Of a stretch of 64,000 nt of DNA, positions 1 to 10,981 are shown in pieces. A model generated the notes under the pieces. The model saw only the letters and a program-made list of their open reading frames with translations. It searched no databases and was not told the DNA's origin. Source of the DNA: Alopecurus myosuroides (Eukaryota > Streptophyta > Magnoliopsida > Poales > Poaceae); NCBI GenBank assembly GCA_028641055.1, contig CM054057.1, positions 330,118,482-330,182,481 on the forward strand. Direction: 5' to 3'. A program made the position numbers and the translations under genes. Position 1 is the stretch's first letter. Each line of letters opens with the position of its first letter.

Positions 1-1574
1 TTCATACGAAATCCATTTTTGATGAACTTGAGCTTGACATGAAGAACATGACAAGCTATAAAACCTTACATGGAGAAAACCCAAATAAGAACCAATAAGG
101 ATGATGCCAAGTATGCAAAGGTTTGAGCTCTCTACGATAGATACGATCAAGATATGCATTCAAGAGCCCCTCTTGATAGTGCGGTTATCTATCCTATAAT
201 CCGGTCTCCCAACTAGCATAATGAGACCGGTAAAATAGAAATCCTATCTAAGTCATACCTTTGCCTTGAGCAATCCAATTGAGTTAGATGATGACGATCT
301 TGACTCTCTCAAGTTGGATCTTCTTTCTTGATCGTGCTTGCTAGCACATGCTCCGCTTGATGAAGACTTGCAAGTTTCTCCCCCATACACCACTATGAGA
401 GAGGATGCTCCCCCATACACCATTATGGGAGAGACCCTTAATGGCAAATCTTCACGAGGCCACAAACTCCAAAAGGGTGGCAAGCATCAAACATAGGGTT
501 TCTTCTAGATGCTTCACTTGAGCTTCCACGTCAAGCTAGGTGACGAACACCGCTGGACGATGACATAGACCATGGGCAATATGAAATCTTCCTTTTTCTT
601 CATGCCCATGGAAAGATACCTAACCATACATAGAGATGACACACACACACACACACACACACATATGTGTTAGATCACAAAGCTATATTGACAGTTGCTT
701 ACCATACCATGAGACACACAATCCCACTTGGTACATCTTGTAGCTTTGTGTGTTGATCACTAGCTTGATCAACCTTGTATCTTTTCTTCTCACTTCAAAT
801 GATGATGTCTTGAAGATAACCATGAAGGATAACCTAATACTTTTCTTCAAGACACACTAGCAATAAGCTCAACTCAAACCATGACCATTCTTCATATAAA
901 TCCTTGAATATAACAATGGCCATCAAGGAAGCTAATAGAGTTCAACACATGAACTCCATTATTTCCTATGGACAAGATCTATAAGGATAACTCAATGCAA
1001 ACATTAGTCCATAAGGATTGTCATTAATTACCAAAACCACATATGGGGGCACCATGCACTTTCAGGCCGCAACACTAGAAATCATAGACAAACCATACCA
1101 AGAAGGACACAAGCTGAAAAAGTTCATAAATACGCGATAAGTCATAGAAGTTGAAAAGTGAGCGCCACTAGTTCCCAAACTTGGTGACACTATAAGATCA
1201 TGGTATGTGTCCTCTTGTCGCTAGTTGTTTCTCCTTGATCGTCTCAGTCTCATATAATCGGAGCAATGCCATCACCCATAGTGCCAAGCTAGCTATTCTC
1301 CATCCTCACCTGTCATTGATCCGTAGCACTAGAATACTCCTTGATATAAAAAGTCCCACAACTCATCATCCCATTGAACAGTAACTTTAACAATCGAGAA
1401 CTAGGTGTAGCATCTACAGAGAAATCGCATGCTCAAAAGCATCACATATCACATTGGACGATCGACGATCAATCAACAAGAGAGCGTACCTCCTTGTGTG
1501 AAATTAAAAAAAAACTTAGGATAGCAATGATAATAGAAATATCTCACAGTTAACAATATAGGTAGTAGAGAGCA
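1..1574. other. Intergenic, probable repeat-derived DNA
   Basis: No gene is supported here. The stretch is moderately AT-rich and the frames are broken by many stops. It contains a local 30-bp tandem duplication (378-407 and 408-437, core ctcccccatacacca) and a perfect AC dinucleotide run at about 639-662. The general look (repeated short phrases such as cttgatgaagacttg) resembles fragments of high-copy grass transposons, but I cannot assign a family. Confidence 0.4.
639..662. repeat. (AC)n microsatellite
   Basis: About 12 uninterrupted AC dinucleotides followed by atatgtgt. A simple-sequence repeat with no gene context. Confidence 0.95.
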
Positions 1575-1592
1575 ATATATTAATTAATTTTA

Positions 1593-1774
1593 AATTGAGT
1601 GCTAGCTCAATGGCAAGAGACAGCGAGTGCGCGCCAGCCCGCTCGGGTTCGAGTTCCACTTATGTATACTCAAGAAATCTAGTCCCGGCTGAGAAATATT
1701 CGAATAAACCAGGTGTCTCATCCCCCTAACAACGTAAATCAAGAGAGAGATCGTTCCTCCTTTGCACGTTTTTT
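1593..1774 (+). mobile_element. tRNA-derived SINE (Au-type)
   Basis: The 5' end carries a pol III-like A box (tagctcaatggc, 1603-1614) and B box (ggttcgagttc, 1646-1656) about 31 bp apart, as in a tRNA. The body then continues for about 120 bp and ends in a short T run (cgtttttt). Near-identical AT-rich direct repeats flank it (atatattaattaatttta ending at 1592, and the same string with an extra taat starting at about 1775), which fits a retroposition target-site duplication. The head, length, closing phrase cctcctttgcacgtttt and poly-T tail resemble the Au SINE family of grasses. The family name is from memory; the boxes and flanking repeats are seen directly. Confidence 0.75.
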
Positions 1775-1869
1775 ATATATTAATTAATTAATTTTATCAT
1801 ACATGTTACCAATTTAATTGGTTCACCGGTGCCTAGATCTAGCTTAAATAGCAACATGATGACAACATA

Positions 1870-2102
1870 CTACCTCCATTGCGAAAAATAAGACGTATTT
1901 TGCTTCGTTTGACTCCATTCCGAAAAATAAGACGTAATATGCGACATATGTGATAGAACTCATAATCGTAGTGAAGTACTTTTGAATAGGAATACAATGA
2001 TATTAATTATATGTAAAAATATTATATATAAATAGACTAATTATTGGTCAAATCATTGGTCAAAGCAAACAAAATACGTCTTCTTTTGCGTAACGGAGGT
2101 AG
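1870..2102. mobile_element. Stowaway MITE, 233 bp
   Basis: Flanked by TA dinucleotides (1868-1869 and 2103-2104). The terminal inverted repeats of about 33 bp begin ctacctccattgcgaaaa at the left and ctaccTccgttacgcaaa on the opposite strand at the right, both reading on into aagacgtattttg. The TA target and CTCCCTCCGT-like termini are the Stowaway (Tc1/Mariner-derived) signature. The interior is AT-rich and non-coding. Confidence 0.9.
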
Positions 2103-2360
2103 TACATGTCTTCTCGCCGACACTTTCTCCACCAACGTGTTTGGTTGGGTGGAAGTGAAGATAGGGAACATAAGTTTGATCATAGAGATTTATTTGTTGA
2201 GGTTGAATGAGAATTCAACAGTGAAATGGAGGGGGGAAAAATACTTCGGGTAGGGTTGGTAATTAAGATGGCGAAAGGGAACTAGAGTTAAACTCACATC
2301 CCTCTTCCCTAAGATTTCCAAAGAAGCTGCACATTTCATCTCAGTTGGATACCGGAGAAC

Positions 2361-2534
2361 AGTAATGCTACACTTACAGATCACTTCTACGGAAATTTTT
2401 GTTACGGGCTGACACGACATAATTTTGTTGGAGGAAGTGGAGGACCCATAACTGAAATTCAGGGGAAAGTGATTATGGTTTGGACACTCCTGTAATCTAA
2501 TTCCGTAACATTTTAGCCCGTAAATCTAGCATTT
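2361..2534. mobile_element. Short MITE-like inverted-repeat element
   Basis: The left end reads agtaatgctacacttacag with ttacggg further in. The right end, read on the opposite strand, begins aaatgctagatttacggg. A related copy is present at about 49517-49676. The family is not recognised; it could belong to a hAT- or Mutator-type group. Confidence 0.5.
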
Positions 2535-2892
2535 CCCCCCCGGAGAAACCCCATCACCCTTGGCGCCAAGCTCTTCATCGCCATGGGAGTCCATGGAATC
2601 ATTCTCAAACTTGTTGGGCCTAGGCTAACCTTTTCAGAGTATGTCTAGTTGGGCTAGGCCTTCTAAGATAAAGCCTCACATGACGAGGACACAGCCCACG
2701 TCCAGCGTGCGGGCTTCTACTTACATCATCTCTCGTTCGTTTTGGTCAATCTCATTCTCGCCGGCCCTGTTCTTCTGCTAGAGAAGAGGGAGAGGAGAGG
2801 CTCTTGCTAGGTTTTAGACTTTTAGCACACGGGTGCGGCGGCGGGGTCCTTTCGCTGTGTGTTAGGTTGGCCGGAGCGAGCCGTCTAGCGGG

Positions 2893-5617
2893 ATGGCCAA
2901 GGGCGACGACGCGCTGGCGCGGAAGCGCGGGAAGGTGCGCCGGAAGCGGATGCGCAGCAGCGAGAACGCCGTCTCCACGCGCGTCGCCGCCATCATCGCT
3001 TCCAAGCGCCGCCGCAAGACCGGCAAGCGACGCCGCTGCGAGGGCATGTGCTACTCCCTCCCTTGCCCCGAGGACCCCTTCAACGACCGCCACGGCAAGA
3101 AGCGCAGGACAGACGACGACGCCGCCGATGCCGACGCCGACGGTGACCATAAGAAAAAGGGCAAGGATTCCAAGAAGCAGCCGCCGGGGCGGGCCATATC
3201 CGGGCCCAATGCCATACCCGTGCGGCAGAAGAAGACGGTGGAGGACCGCGTGGAGTATGACCGGCCGTCTAAGTTCCTCGTGGTCTGCCTCAACGCGATC
3301 CGGGATGCAGCGGGAGCGTCCGAGGACGACAGCAGCAGCATCCACGACACAGCCTCGTGGGGCATGGAGCTCTGGAAGTCCTGCGCGGCCTCACCGCCAT
3401 TGGACGTGCTCGACACCAGCTACGCCTATGCCACCCGAGAGCAGACGTCGTGGCTCGTCTCCACCGCCTGCGACATCGTCGCTAGGAAGGAAAAGCTTGG
3501 GGTGGTCGTCTCTTGCCCCTTCCTGCTCTACCTCGTCCCATCCAAGGAAAAGGCCGTGCAAGTAAGTAGTAGTAACAATTTGTTCTCTCCACCTTGTTGT
3601 TGTTGCTGTAATCTCTAGTATTACAAGGATGAACAAAAACTGTCAACTCCATCTAGTAATTCATTTGGTATTGCTGCATTGCTTGAACAGGTGCGTTCGA
3701 TATGCAAACCTCTGAAGTCTCTTGGGATCCATTCAGTGAGCTTGCATCCTGGCGCCTCCATTGCACATCAGATTTCTGGGTATGCTGTCTTCAATCGTTA
3801 CTACCATCTTCCCCGCAAAAATAAAAGAAAATTATCAGTACCATACCATCTGCCATGTAATGATGTGAATATCTTCTTTTCGAGTGGAAGGCCTGTGGAT
3901 ACCGAGTTGCATTTGATTAATGCTGATTTTTTTAGAATGACTGCCATGCTAATTTAATTCGTTGTCTTGTCTTCTCTATCAGACTAAAGAGTTGTGAGCC
4001 GGAGTTTCTTATATCTACCCCTGAGAGGCTTCTTGAATTGGTTTCACTGAGGGCAATTGACATATCAAATGTATCGATGCTGGTGAGTAAATATGCTTTG
4101 TGGTGTCATATTGATGACAAATCATATCAGTTCACTTGTATTTATCATACTGATGTAGTCGCAGTGTTTCACATCGAAAGTTATGTAGTTTGCAGTAGTT
4201 TTAGCCATATGTATAGCCTTAACCCAATATGAATGGCCTGAAAAATTCTACTGCGTAATCCCAGTATGGCCTGTCATTTATATTTGTGCTAACATCAACA
4301 ATAACTTCATCTAACAGGTTATTGATGGGCTAAGGGATTTCGAGGGCCTTAACTTGAGCCCCGTAATTAATTCTATTCGACATACCATATCAAGTGATGC
4401 TCAGGTTGCTATCTTCGGTGGTCAATGTGACCAGAGTGCGGCAGCGGTGGCTAGAAATCTACTGCGTGGAAGAATTACAAAGCTTACTATGAATGATTCA
4501 GTAACTTCTCGAAGTGAATTTATAGCACAACATGTACACTGTTGTACTCCAGAGGAGAAGACAACAAAGGTAACTGGAGTGTGCTGAGAGAGATACCTCA
4601 CCTCGGTTCTTTCTTACTTCAGTGGAGAGTACTTTATTAGGAGTATCTTTCTTTCTTTGGTTGCACTTCAAGTATGCTAGTCCTCGTACTGGAGATTATG
4701 TTGTTTAGGTTGGTCAAGCAGTAGATGTACTATAACAATATGACCTGAATAGGTATTTGGATCCTGCACTCTGGTTGTTTACTACTTACATGCATGTTGT
4801 GAATTCATGGCTCATATGTTTTCTTCAGTTGCAGTTGTTTAAATCCCAATATGCTTCGCTGATTATTCAGGACAGTGACAAGGTCCTTCCTCTTTTTTCA
4901 GGTTAAGGAAATTCTTGAGGATGTTTTAGTAAAACATGCTAGTAAGTCGGCAAAGGTTTTGCTAGTAGCTGCGAATGATCATGAAGCGCAGAAACTCTCT
5001 TCATCCCTTAAACAGAAAATTTGCACAGTGACTGATGACTCCCAGGGCAGCACGTTTACCATATGCAGCAGGTGCAGTGAACCATTCCAACACATATTTT
5101 TGTGGCATTTCCTATCTCAGAAGACAAACTGAACATGTGAAACATAGCCAATACTTTTTACGCAAACTTTTCACTTTGAAGCCATATCACCATTTCATTG
5201 GGTTTTCTCTTTTCAGATTTTCTTTCTACCTGCACCATTGTCTGATCGTGATAAATTGTGTTGTAACACTGTAACATTGGCAACTTATCGTTTGTATCTA
5301 CTTGCAGCATGGGGCTTATCAATGTCCTTGTGAAAGGCTGGGAGAGCTTAGCAACCTCAGGTGTCGAGGAATTTCAGGTTGTGCTTGTTGCGGACTTGCC
5401 TCCTTCATTTGACGATTATGTTGAGATCCTCACTAGGACAGCTCGTCATGTTGTCGCGGGAGAGGTGCACGTTATCTTCTCTAGCACTGATGCTGCTCTT
5501 GCAAAGCCCTTGTCTGATGTTCTTGCAAGCTGCGGACAGAAGGTTCCGAAGTTGCTAGCCGAGATTGCGACCAGAATTATTCCTGATAGCAACATCCGTG
5601 TCAACTTGTGTGGTTAA
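2893..5617 (+). CDS. DEAD-box-helicase-like nuclear protein, degenerate
   Basis: Six exons with canonical GT/AG junctions: 2893-3561, 3691-3779, 3983-4082, 4318-4569, 4902-5071 and 5308-5617, giving about 529 residues. The ATG at 2893 is the first in-frame start after the GC-rich leader. The N-terminus (1-80) is strongly basic with RKRGKVRRKR- and KRRRK-type clusters, suggesting nuclear or nucleolar targeting. Residues 264-272 (STPERLLEL) match helicase motif Ib, and VIDG at 287-290 sits where a DEAD box would be. The last exon has a DLPPSFDDYV...RTARH stretch resembling the helicase C-terminal lobe (motifs V-VI). No Walker A motif is visible, so ATP hydrolysis is doubtful. It may be a ribosome-biogenesis scaffold of the CMSS1/helicase-like type; the exact family is not certain. 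The exon structure is well supported because every junction keeps the frame. Confidence 0.8.
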
Positions 5618-6074
5618 TCGTTGGTGGCTCGGACAGTCCCTCAAACTACTTGCAATCCACAAGTCTTGTGTCATCAAGCAATTTTGTCAGCCTCAAATAT
5701 TTTCAGTTATTTTTTCCGTGTAATTCTCATGTGCGGCATATGGATCATGTCTTGCCTTGATGTGTACCGCATTTGACTCCCTGCTGCGAGTGCGACAAAT
5801 GCCCTTTCTGTAAGAACCGATGTGCATTCTATATTGTCTGAAAAAAACAGTTGTGCTGAGTTTCAAGTCAAATGTAAGTTTTTGCTGGAAAAGAGTTTTT
5901 GCCCTCTGCATGTACGCCTTCTGAGAGGAAAGACGTAATATGTAAAATCCGCGTCCTATTGTTTTTTTTTTCTTTGGTAACATCTTCGCGGGAAATGCAT
6001 CCCAAACCACTCATCCTTCCGGCTGACGTCCAAGACAGAGGAAGGGGCCGGAAAAATCCTGCCCTTCTCCGCCT
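5618..6074. other. Intergenic spacer between two same-strand genes
   Basis: A 457-bp gap holding the 3' UTR of the upstream gene and the promoter/5' UTR of the phosphatase gene. A T-rich run lies at about 5961-5970. I see no clear TATA box or transposon. Confidence 0.6.
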
Positions 6075-8934
6075 ATGCTCCTCCTCGCCCCCGCCCCGAC
6101 GCCCTCGGCGGCCACCATTCGCCGAACACACGGCGGCAACGCTGCCTCACGCGTCCGCTGCTCGAGCGTGCGTGAGCTTGATGCGTCACCGAGCCGCGGG
6201 CCGCTGCCGCCGCTGCAGGAGGCGAAGCGGGTGGTGCTGGTGCGGCACGGGCAGAGCACCTGGAATGCGGAGGGGCGCATCCAGGGGAGCTCCGACTTCT
6301 CCGTGCTCACGCCCAAGGGGGAGTCCCAGGCCGAGACCTCCCGCCTCATGCTCCTCTCCGACTCCTTCGATGCCTGCTTCACCAGCCCGCTCGCCCGGTC
6401 CCGCCGCACCGCCGAGATCATCTGGGACAGCCGCGACAAGGACCTCATCCCTGACTCCGACCTCCGCGAGATCGACCTCTACTCCTTCCAGGTTGGCTAC
6501 TGCTCCATCGCTTGGTGTTTCTGCAAACGCTTGGCAGCCGACAGGTGCTTGTGTAAATGCCGTACCGACGAGCTGGCGATTCTGGTTTGCAGGGACTCTT
6601 GAAGCATGAAGGGAAGGAGAAGTTTGGGGCTCTGTTCCAGCAGTGGCAGAAGAATGCACCAAGCTGCAGCATCGATGGGCACTACCCAGTGCGGGAGCTC
6701 TGGGACCGCGCGCAGAGCTGCTGGGAGAGGATCTTGGCCCACGAGGGCAAGTCGGTTCTTGTGGTTGCTCACAATGCAGTTAACCAAGCGCTTGTCGCCA
6801 CCTCGTTGGGTAGGTGCTACCAGATTTCTATGCGGATGATGTAATGCCAACGGCATGTTCAGTTGTTCACAAATGATGTGTGGATTGTTTGTGTTTAGGA
6901 CTTGGCACCGAGTACTTTCGGACTCTGCTCCAAAGCAATTGTGGTGCTAGCGTGCTGGATTTCACCCCCCAGCCTGGGGGACGCCCTCCAAGTGTATGCC
7001 TTAACCGCTTAAATCAGGTGAATGCAACTTTGTTTGGATCCGTGAACTTTGTTTTACTTTGCATCAACACGAGATACTGCCACTTTATATCAACTTCGAG
7101 ATTAAAGGAACTATTAGAGAAGCCTGCTACATCTATATCGCTAGATTTAATACAACCATCCTTGGCATGGAAAAAAATTGTTGAGTTTCTGTTTCTAGAT
7201 AGTTGCACCAAACACAAGTAATAGCTATTGGAAGTAGTTAATTTCACTATGCTTACCTTTATTCAGTGACATGTTTCAAGCACTGAGCATTACTTATCTG
7301 TGGTCCATGATCTACTCCAACGTAATATCGTAGTTTGGCAATGTTGGATTGTTGTGAGGTGCCTTCTTTATTTTCAGGTTTCTTGCTAATTAATGGATGA
7401 ATTGTTAGTGTTAATTTCACATGACAATTTCTAGCAACTTGAGTGCATGTGTGTGACTTAATTTAATATTGTTTTCATAAGACAACAGATTTGTTTGAAG
7501 ATACAAGACACAGGTGAAGTAATCAAACAATGATAACATGTGCTTTAATATTTGGACCATGTCTGTATTTTGTACAGACCCCGAATTCTCCTGTTTCTGC
7601 CGAGAGTTCCGCAGGTAGAAAGTCGAGCAGGAGGATCATTCTGGTCTGCCAAGGGGCTACGCAGAACAGTTCTGAGGTAAAGGCATATCAACTATTTATT
7701 CTATGATCTTATGTTCTAAGTTAACAAAGTAACTAGAGTTTCCTTTTACATTGAGAATATAGAGAACTGCACAATGCACCATTTGTAGTCTTTTGAGTTA
7801 TGTCCTGTAAAAAAGAAGAAGTCTCTTGAGTGATGTATATTGTCATTTTGAACTCCAGGGTAGTTTAGGCGGAGTAGGTTATGCACCGCTGAACATGCTT
7901 GGGGTTATACAGGTAATTCACTTTTTTGTTTGGCTTACATGACTGATTTATTTCCCATACGCCAACTGTACTCATTTTTGGACAAATGCTTCCAGTCTCA
8001 AAAGACTGCAGAACTGCTTCTAGATCTCAAGGTGAACAGTATTATCTGTAGCCCGCAAGTTGCAGCTGTCGATACTGCAACTGCCATATGCGAGGTGAAC
8101 ACAATCTGACTTGCAAGATTCAGTTAATTGCGCTCTATCTTATTTCTATCAATTTTTCACCTGCGCGTTCTTATCTGGTGGAGTTATTTGTAGGTACAAG
8201 AGGCTGCAGATTGCTTAGGTGCTGACTGTGTGCCTCGTTACGTTGAAATGAAGAATTTGCTCGGACTCGAAATCGATGATGCCTTTCAAACGATGCAAAA
8301 GGTTTGGTCATCTCCAGTTTCTTTGGTTCATGCTAAGCGTCATACTAGCTTTACCATGTCTCCTTAAAACCTGCGTTGGCATGATGGAGATGATTTTGTT
8401 CGGAAGTTAAGGCACCGTGAATTACAGCATTCGGAGTTCGAAAACTACAACCCAAATTCAGCACTCACCATACACTTATTCTTGTTAAATCTTCCTCATG
8501 TGCATATAAGATGGTTACTTTCGGAGTGAAAAATAACAACCCCCCCTCCCTCTCAGCAGAGCCTTGGACAGATTGTTCAGTCTGGTTGGATGGGTGGCAT
8601 GGAACGCATAAAACTACATACGTTATGGGCTCAATCAGAGGAAGCATGGCAAGCTTTGGTAAACGAATTGCCTGACGATGATGCTGCTGAGCCAGACCGA
8701 GTCGTCGTCGCCATCGGCCATCCCGCTATTCACCTGGCACTGATCTGCAGGTGCCTGAATCTACCAATGGAGTACATGGCGTCTTTCCATCTTGACGACG
8801 GCAGCATCAGCGTGATCGATTTCCCAGACGGGCCGAAAGGAGGAGGTATCGTCAGATGCACGAATTACACGGCTCATCTGGGAAGATGGTCGGTACCCAT
8901 CACGAAATCAACAGAAAACAGTGATGAATTCTGA
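6075..8934 (+). CDS. CA1Pase: 2-carboxy-D-arabinitol-1-phosphatase, chloroplastic
   Basis: Histidine-phosphatase-superfamily enzyme that removes phosphate from 2-carboxy-D-arabinitol 1-phosphate, the night-time Rubisco inhibitor, in the chloroplast stroma. Eight exons, all in frame: 6075-6491, 6593-6809, 6899-7017, 7578-7676, 7859-7912, 7996-8094, 8194-8301 and 8560-8934, about 495 residues. Residues 1-45 are Ala/Ser/Arg-rich with few acids, like a transit peptide. The catalytic core is LVRHGQSTWN with RHG at 57-59 (phosphohistidine His58), Arg108 in SPLARSRRTAEI, Glu132 as likely proton donor and His199 in VVAHNAVNQAL. The second half (residues from about 250) repeats the phosphoglycerate-mutase fold, but the RHG is replaced by CQG (ILVCQGATQN), so only the first domain should be catalytic. 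This two-domain layout and length fit grass CA1Pase. A general phosphoglycerate-mutase-like phosphatase is the alternative. Confidence 0.88.
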
Positions 8935-9448
8935 TAATTTTTTTCTACAAGGTAATTAACATCGTCAGTTTGTTGGGGTGAGTATCTTCTTTGAGGAAAA
9001 ATGAACCGAGCCTGTAGATATCATACACTGGCTGATGTGCATAGCATGCGGCCTCCTCTCTTGTATGTGAAGATCATTTTCATTGTATTGTACGCAGCAC
9101 AAGTTTCCAAACAAAAATGTAACAATTTTTTTCGAAATGGAAGAAAAATGTCACATTTATGCTATATCGTCATGTTGTTCCAAAACCGTTTTGCATGGAT
9201 AACTTTGCTGTTGTGATGTGTGCCGCCAACTCCCAAGTGGTTATCGCTGGAGAAAAACGGCATGGATGTGTTGACAAAAGCGGTTGCCATGATCGATCTG
9301 CATGCGAGACGTGTCTCCTTCCTGCCACGCGTACCTCGTCATTCTCGAGCAGCTCGGCATGGCTGCGACAAACCCGCGAACCTTCGACTAGCTTGCTCTG
9401 TTTCCCTTCGTGCGGTGCTGGAGTGGTGTACACTGTAGCTCATCCCCA
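8935..9448. other. Intergenic spacer
   Basis: A 514-bp gap holding the phosphatase 3' UTR and the seipin promoter/5' UTR. No repeat or further gene is seen. Confidence 0.6.
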
Positions 9449-10981
9449 ATGGATCCAGGGCCCCACCACCCGTCCACGTACGACCACTACCCCTTCTTGC
9501 CGGCCGCCGGAGAGCCCAACGGCGGTGGCGACACCCTCCTTTTCCTCGCCGTCCCGGCAGACTGGTTCATCCGGCTCGTCGCCTTTCTCGGCGAGCGCGT
9601 CATTTCCGTGGCCCTCACCCTCCTGGTCCTGCCAGTCGCGGCGCTCGTCGGGGAGCTGCGCGCCGTCCCAGCGGCCGCGGCCTCCCTCGCCAGGCGCGCC
9701 GTCGTCGGCGTGCTCGCCGCCGCGTTCACCTTCGCGGCCCTGGCCGCTGCGTTCGTCGCATCCCTGCTGCTCGGCTTCGTCCTTGTTCGGCACTGGGTCG
9801 AGGACCCGGTCACCGTGCGCCAGCCGCTCTACTTCGACTACACGGAGCCACAGCCGACCGCCGCGGTAGCCCTCGGTGGCGCGTGGGGCGCCGCGGCGCC
9901 ATTCCTCCCGGAGGGGCACTCCGTCAGGGTATCCCTGGCGTTGCTCCTGCCTGACTCCGACCACAACCGTCAGATCGGCGTCTTCCAGGTATATCACATC
10001 ATCAGTCCAACTCCAAATCTGTCACATAATTTGCAGCAATTTCTTTTATATTTCATTAACTCCAGTGTCTTTTACTGATTCTTCCATATCACAAACTGAC
10101 GATCAGATGCTTATTTCCCTTTGCTTATCAGTTATCACGTGTCATCATTCGCACTCCAAGCTTCCCTGAAATTAACTAACATGTTCGTTTGCAATTCCCG
10201 TGAAATTTGATCAACTTGATCATTTGCCTTTTAAAGTACTAAATACTCCATCTCACGAACTTACATTTAGATCAAAGCAGAGGCAATCACTCCAAGTGGA
10301 AGCACCATTGCGTCGACCACCCAGCCATACATGCTGAGGTACAAGAGCACTCCGGTGCGGCTAGCGCAATCAGCGCTAACGATCGTGCCGCTCGTCATGG
10401 GCGTGCGCAGCGAGAGCCAGTCCGCTACGCTCAAGCTGCTGCAGTACAGGGAAGGCCACGGCCGCCACAAGAGAACAGGGCTCATCAGAGTTTCTCTGCA
10501 GCCAAGAGCCATGACAGTGCATCTGCCCCAGGTCTACCAAGCGGAGATCACCGTGCAGACTGCACTTCCATGCTTGAAGGCAGTAGCGCGCAGCATGAAA
10601 TGGACAATGTGTGTCTGGCTGTCTTTCTGCGTCTACGTCATCCTTTCCTTGCTCGCCGTTTGGTGGGTCCGGCGAATCGTGCTATCTGCGCACGACAGGA
10701 GGTTATCTGATCATCAAGTCAATGGGAAGACACCTGCTAATCTTGGTGGAAGAGATATGGAACAGAGTTCACATGAGGAATTAGCAAGAGGTGGTGTTGT
10801 GAAGTGGAGGGATAGGAGAGGCAAGAGGAAACCGCAACAAACTATGCATAGCAGAATGGTTGAGCTCAAGATCGATGAGGGCTCAGCTTCTAGTGCTGCT
10901 GTGGTTGAGGTTGATGAAGTCATCGACAGCGATCATGGGGAGGCTCTTAGTGCTCGATCGTCGGTGTCCGAGTCCAGTTAG
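9449..10981 (+). CDS. Seipin, ER lipid-droplet assembly protein
   Basis: Seipins sit in the ER membrane at ER-lipid droplet contacts and set lipid-droplet number and size. Two exons, 9449-9988 and 10271-10981, with a phase-0 intron and 416 residues. The ATG at 9449 (atggatccaggg) is chosen; the same frame is open a little further upstream but without an ATG. A hydrophobic segment lies at about 51-70, a main membrane helix at 84-113, the lumenal seipin domain at about 114-290 and a second membrane helix at 291-313. Family hallmarks are HWVEDPVTVRQPLYFDYT after the first helix, LPEGHSVRVSLALLLPDSDHN, and IGVFQIKAE spanning the exon junction. The last 100 residues are a basic-then-acidic cytosolic tail ending in a Ser-rich stretch. 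The length is closest to the shorter plant class. Confidence 0.9.

Noticed and set aside
2804..3565. 253-codon open frame overlapping the first exon of the helicase-like gene
   Set aside because: Frame shadow of GC-rich exon 1; the 2893 frame joins five downstream exons in phase and has recognisable motifs.
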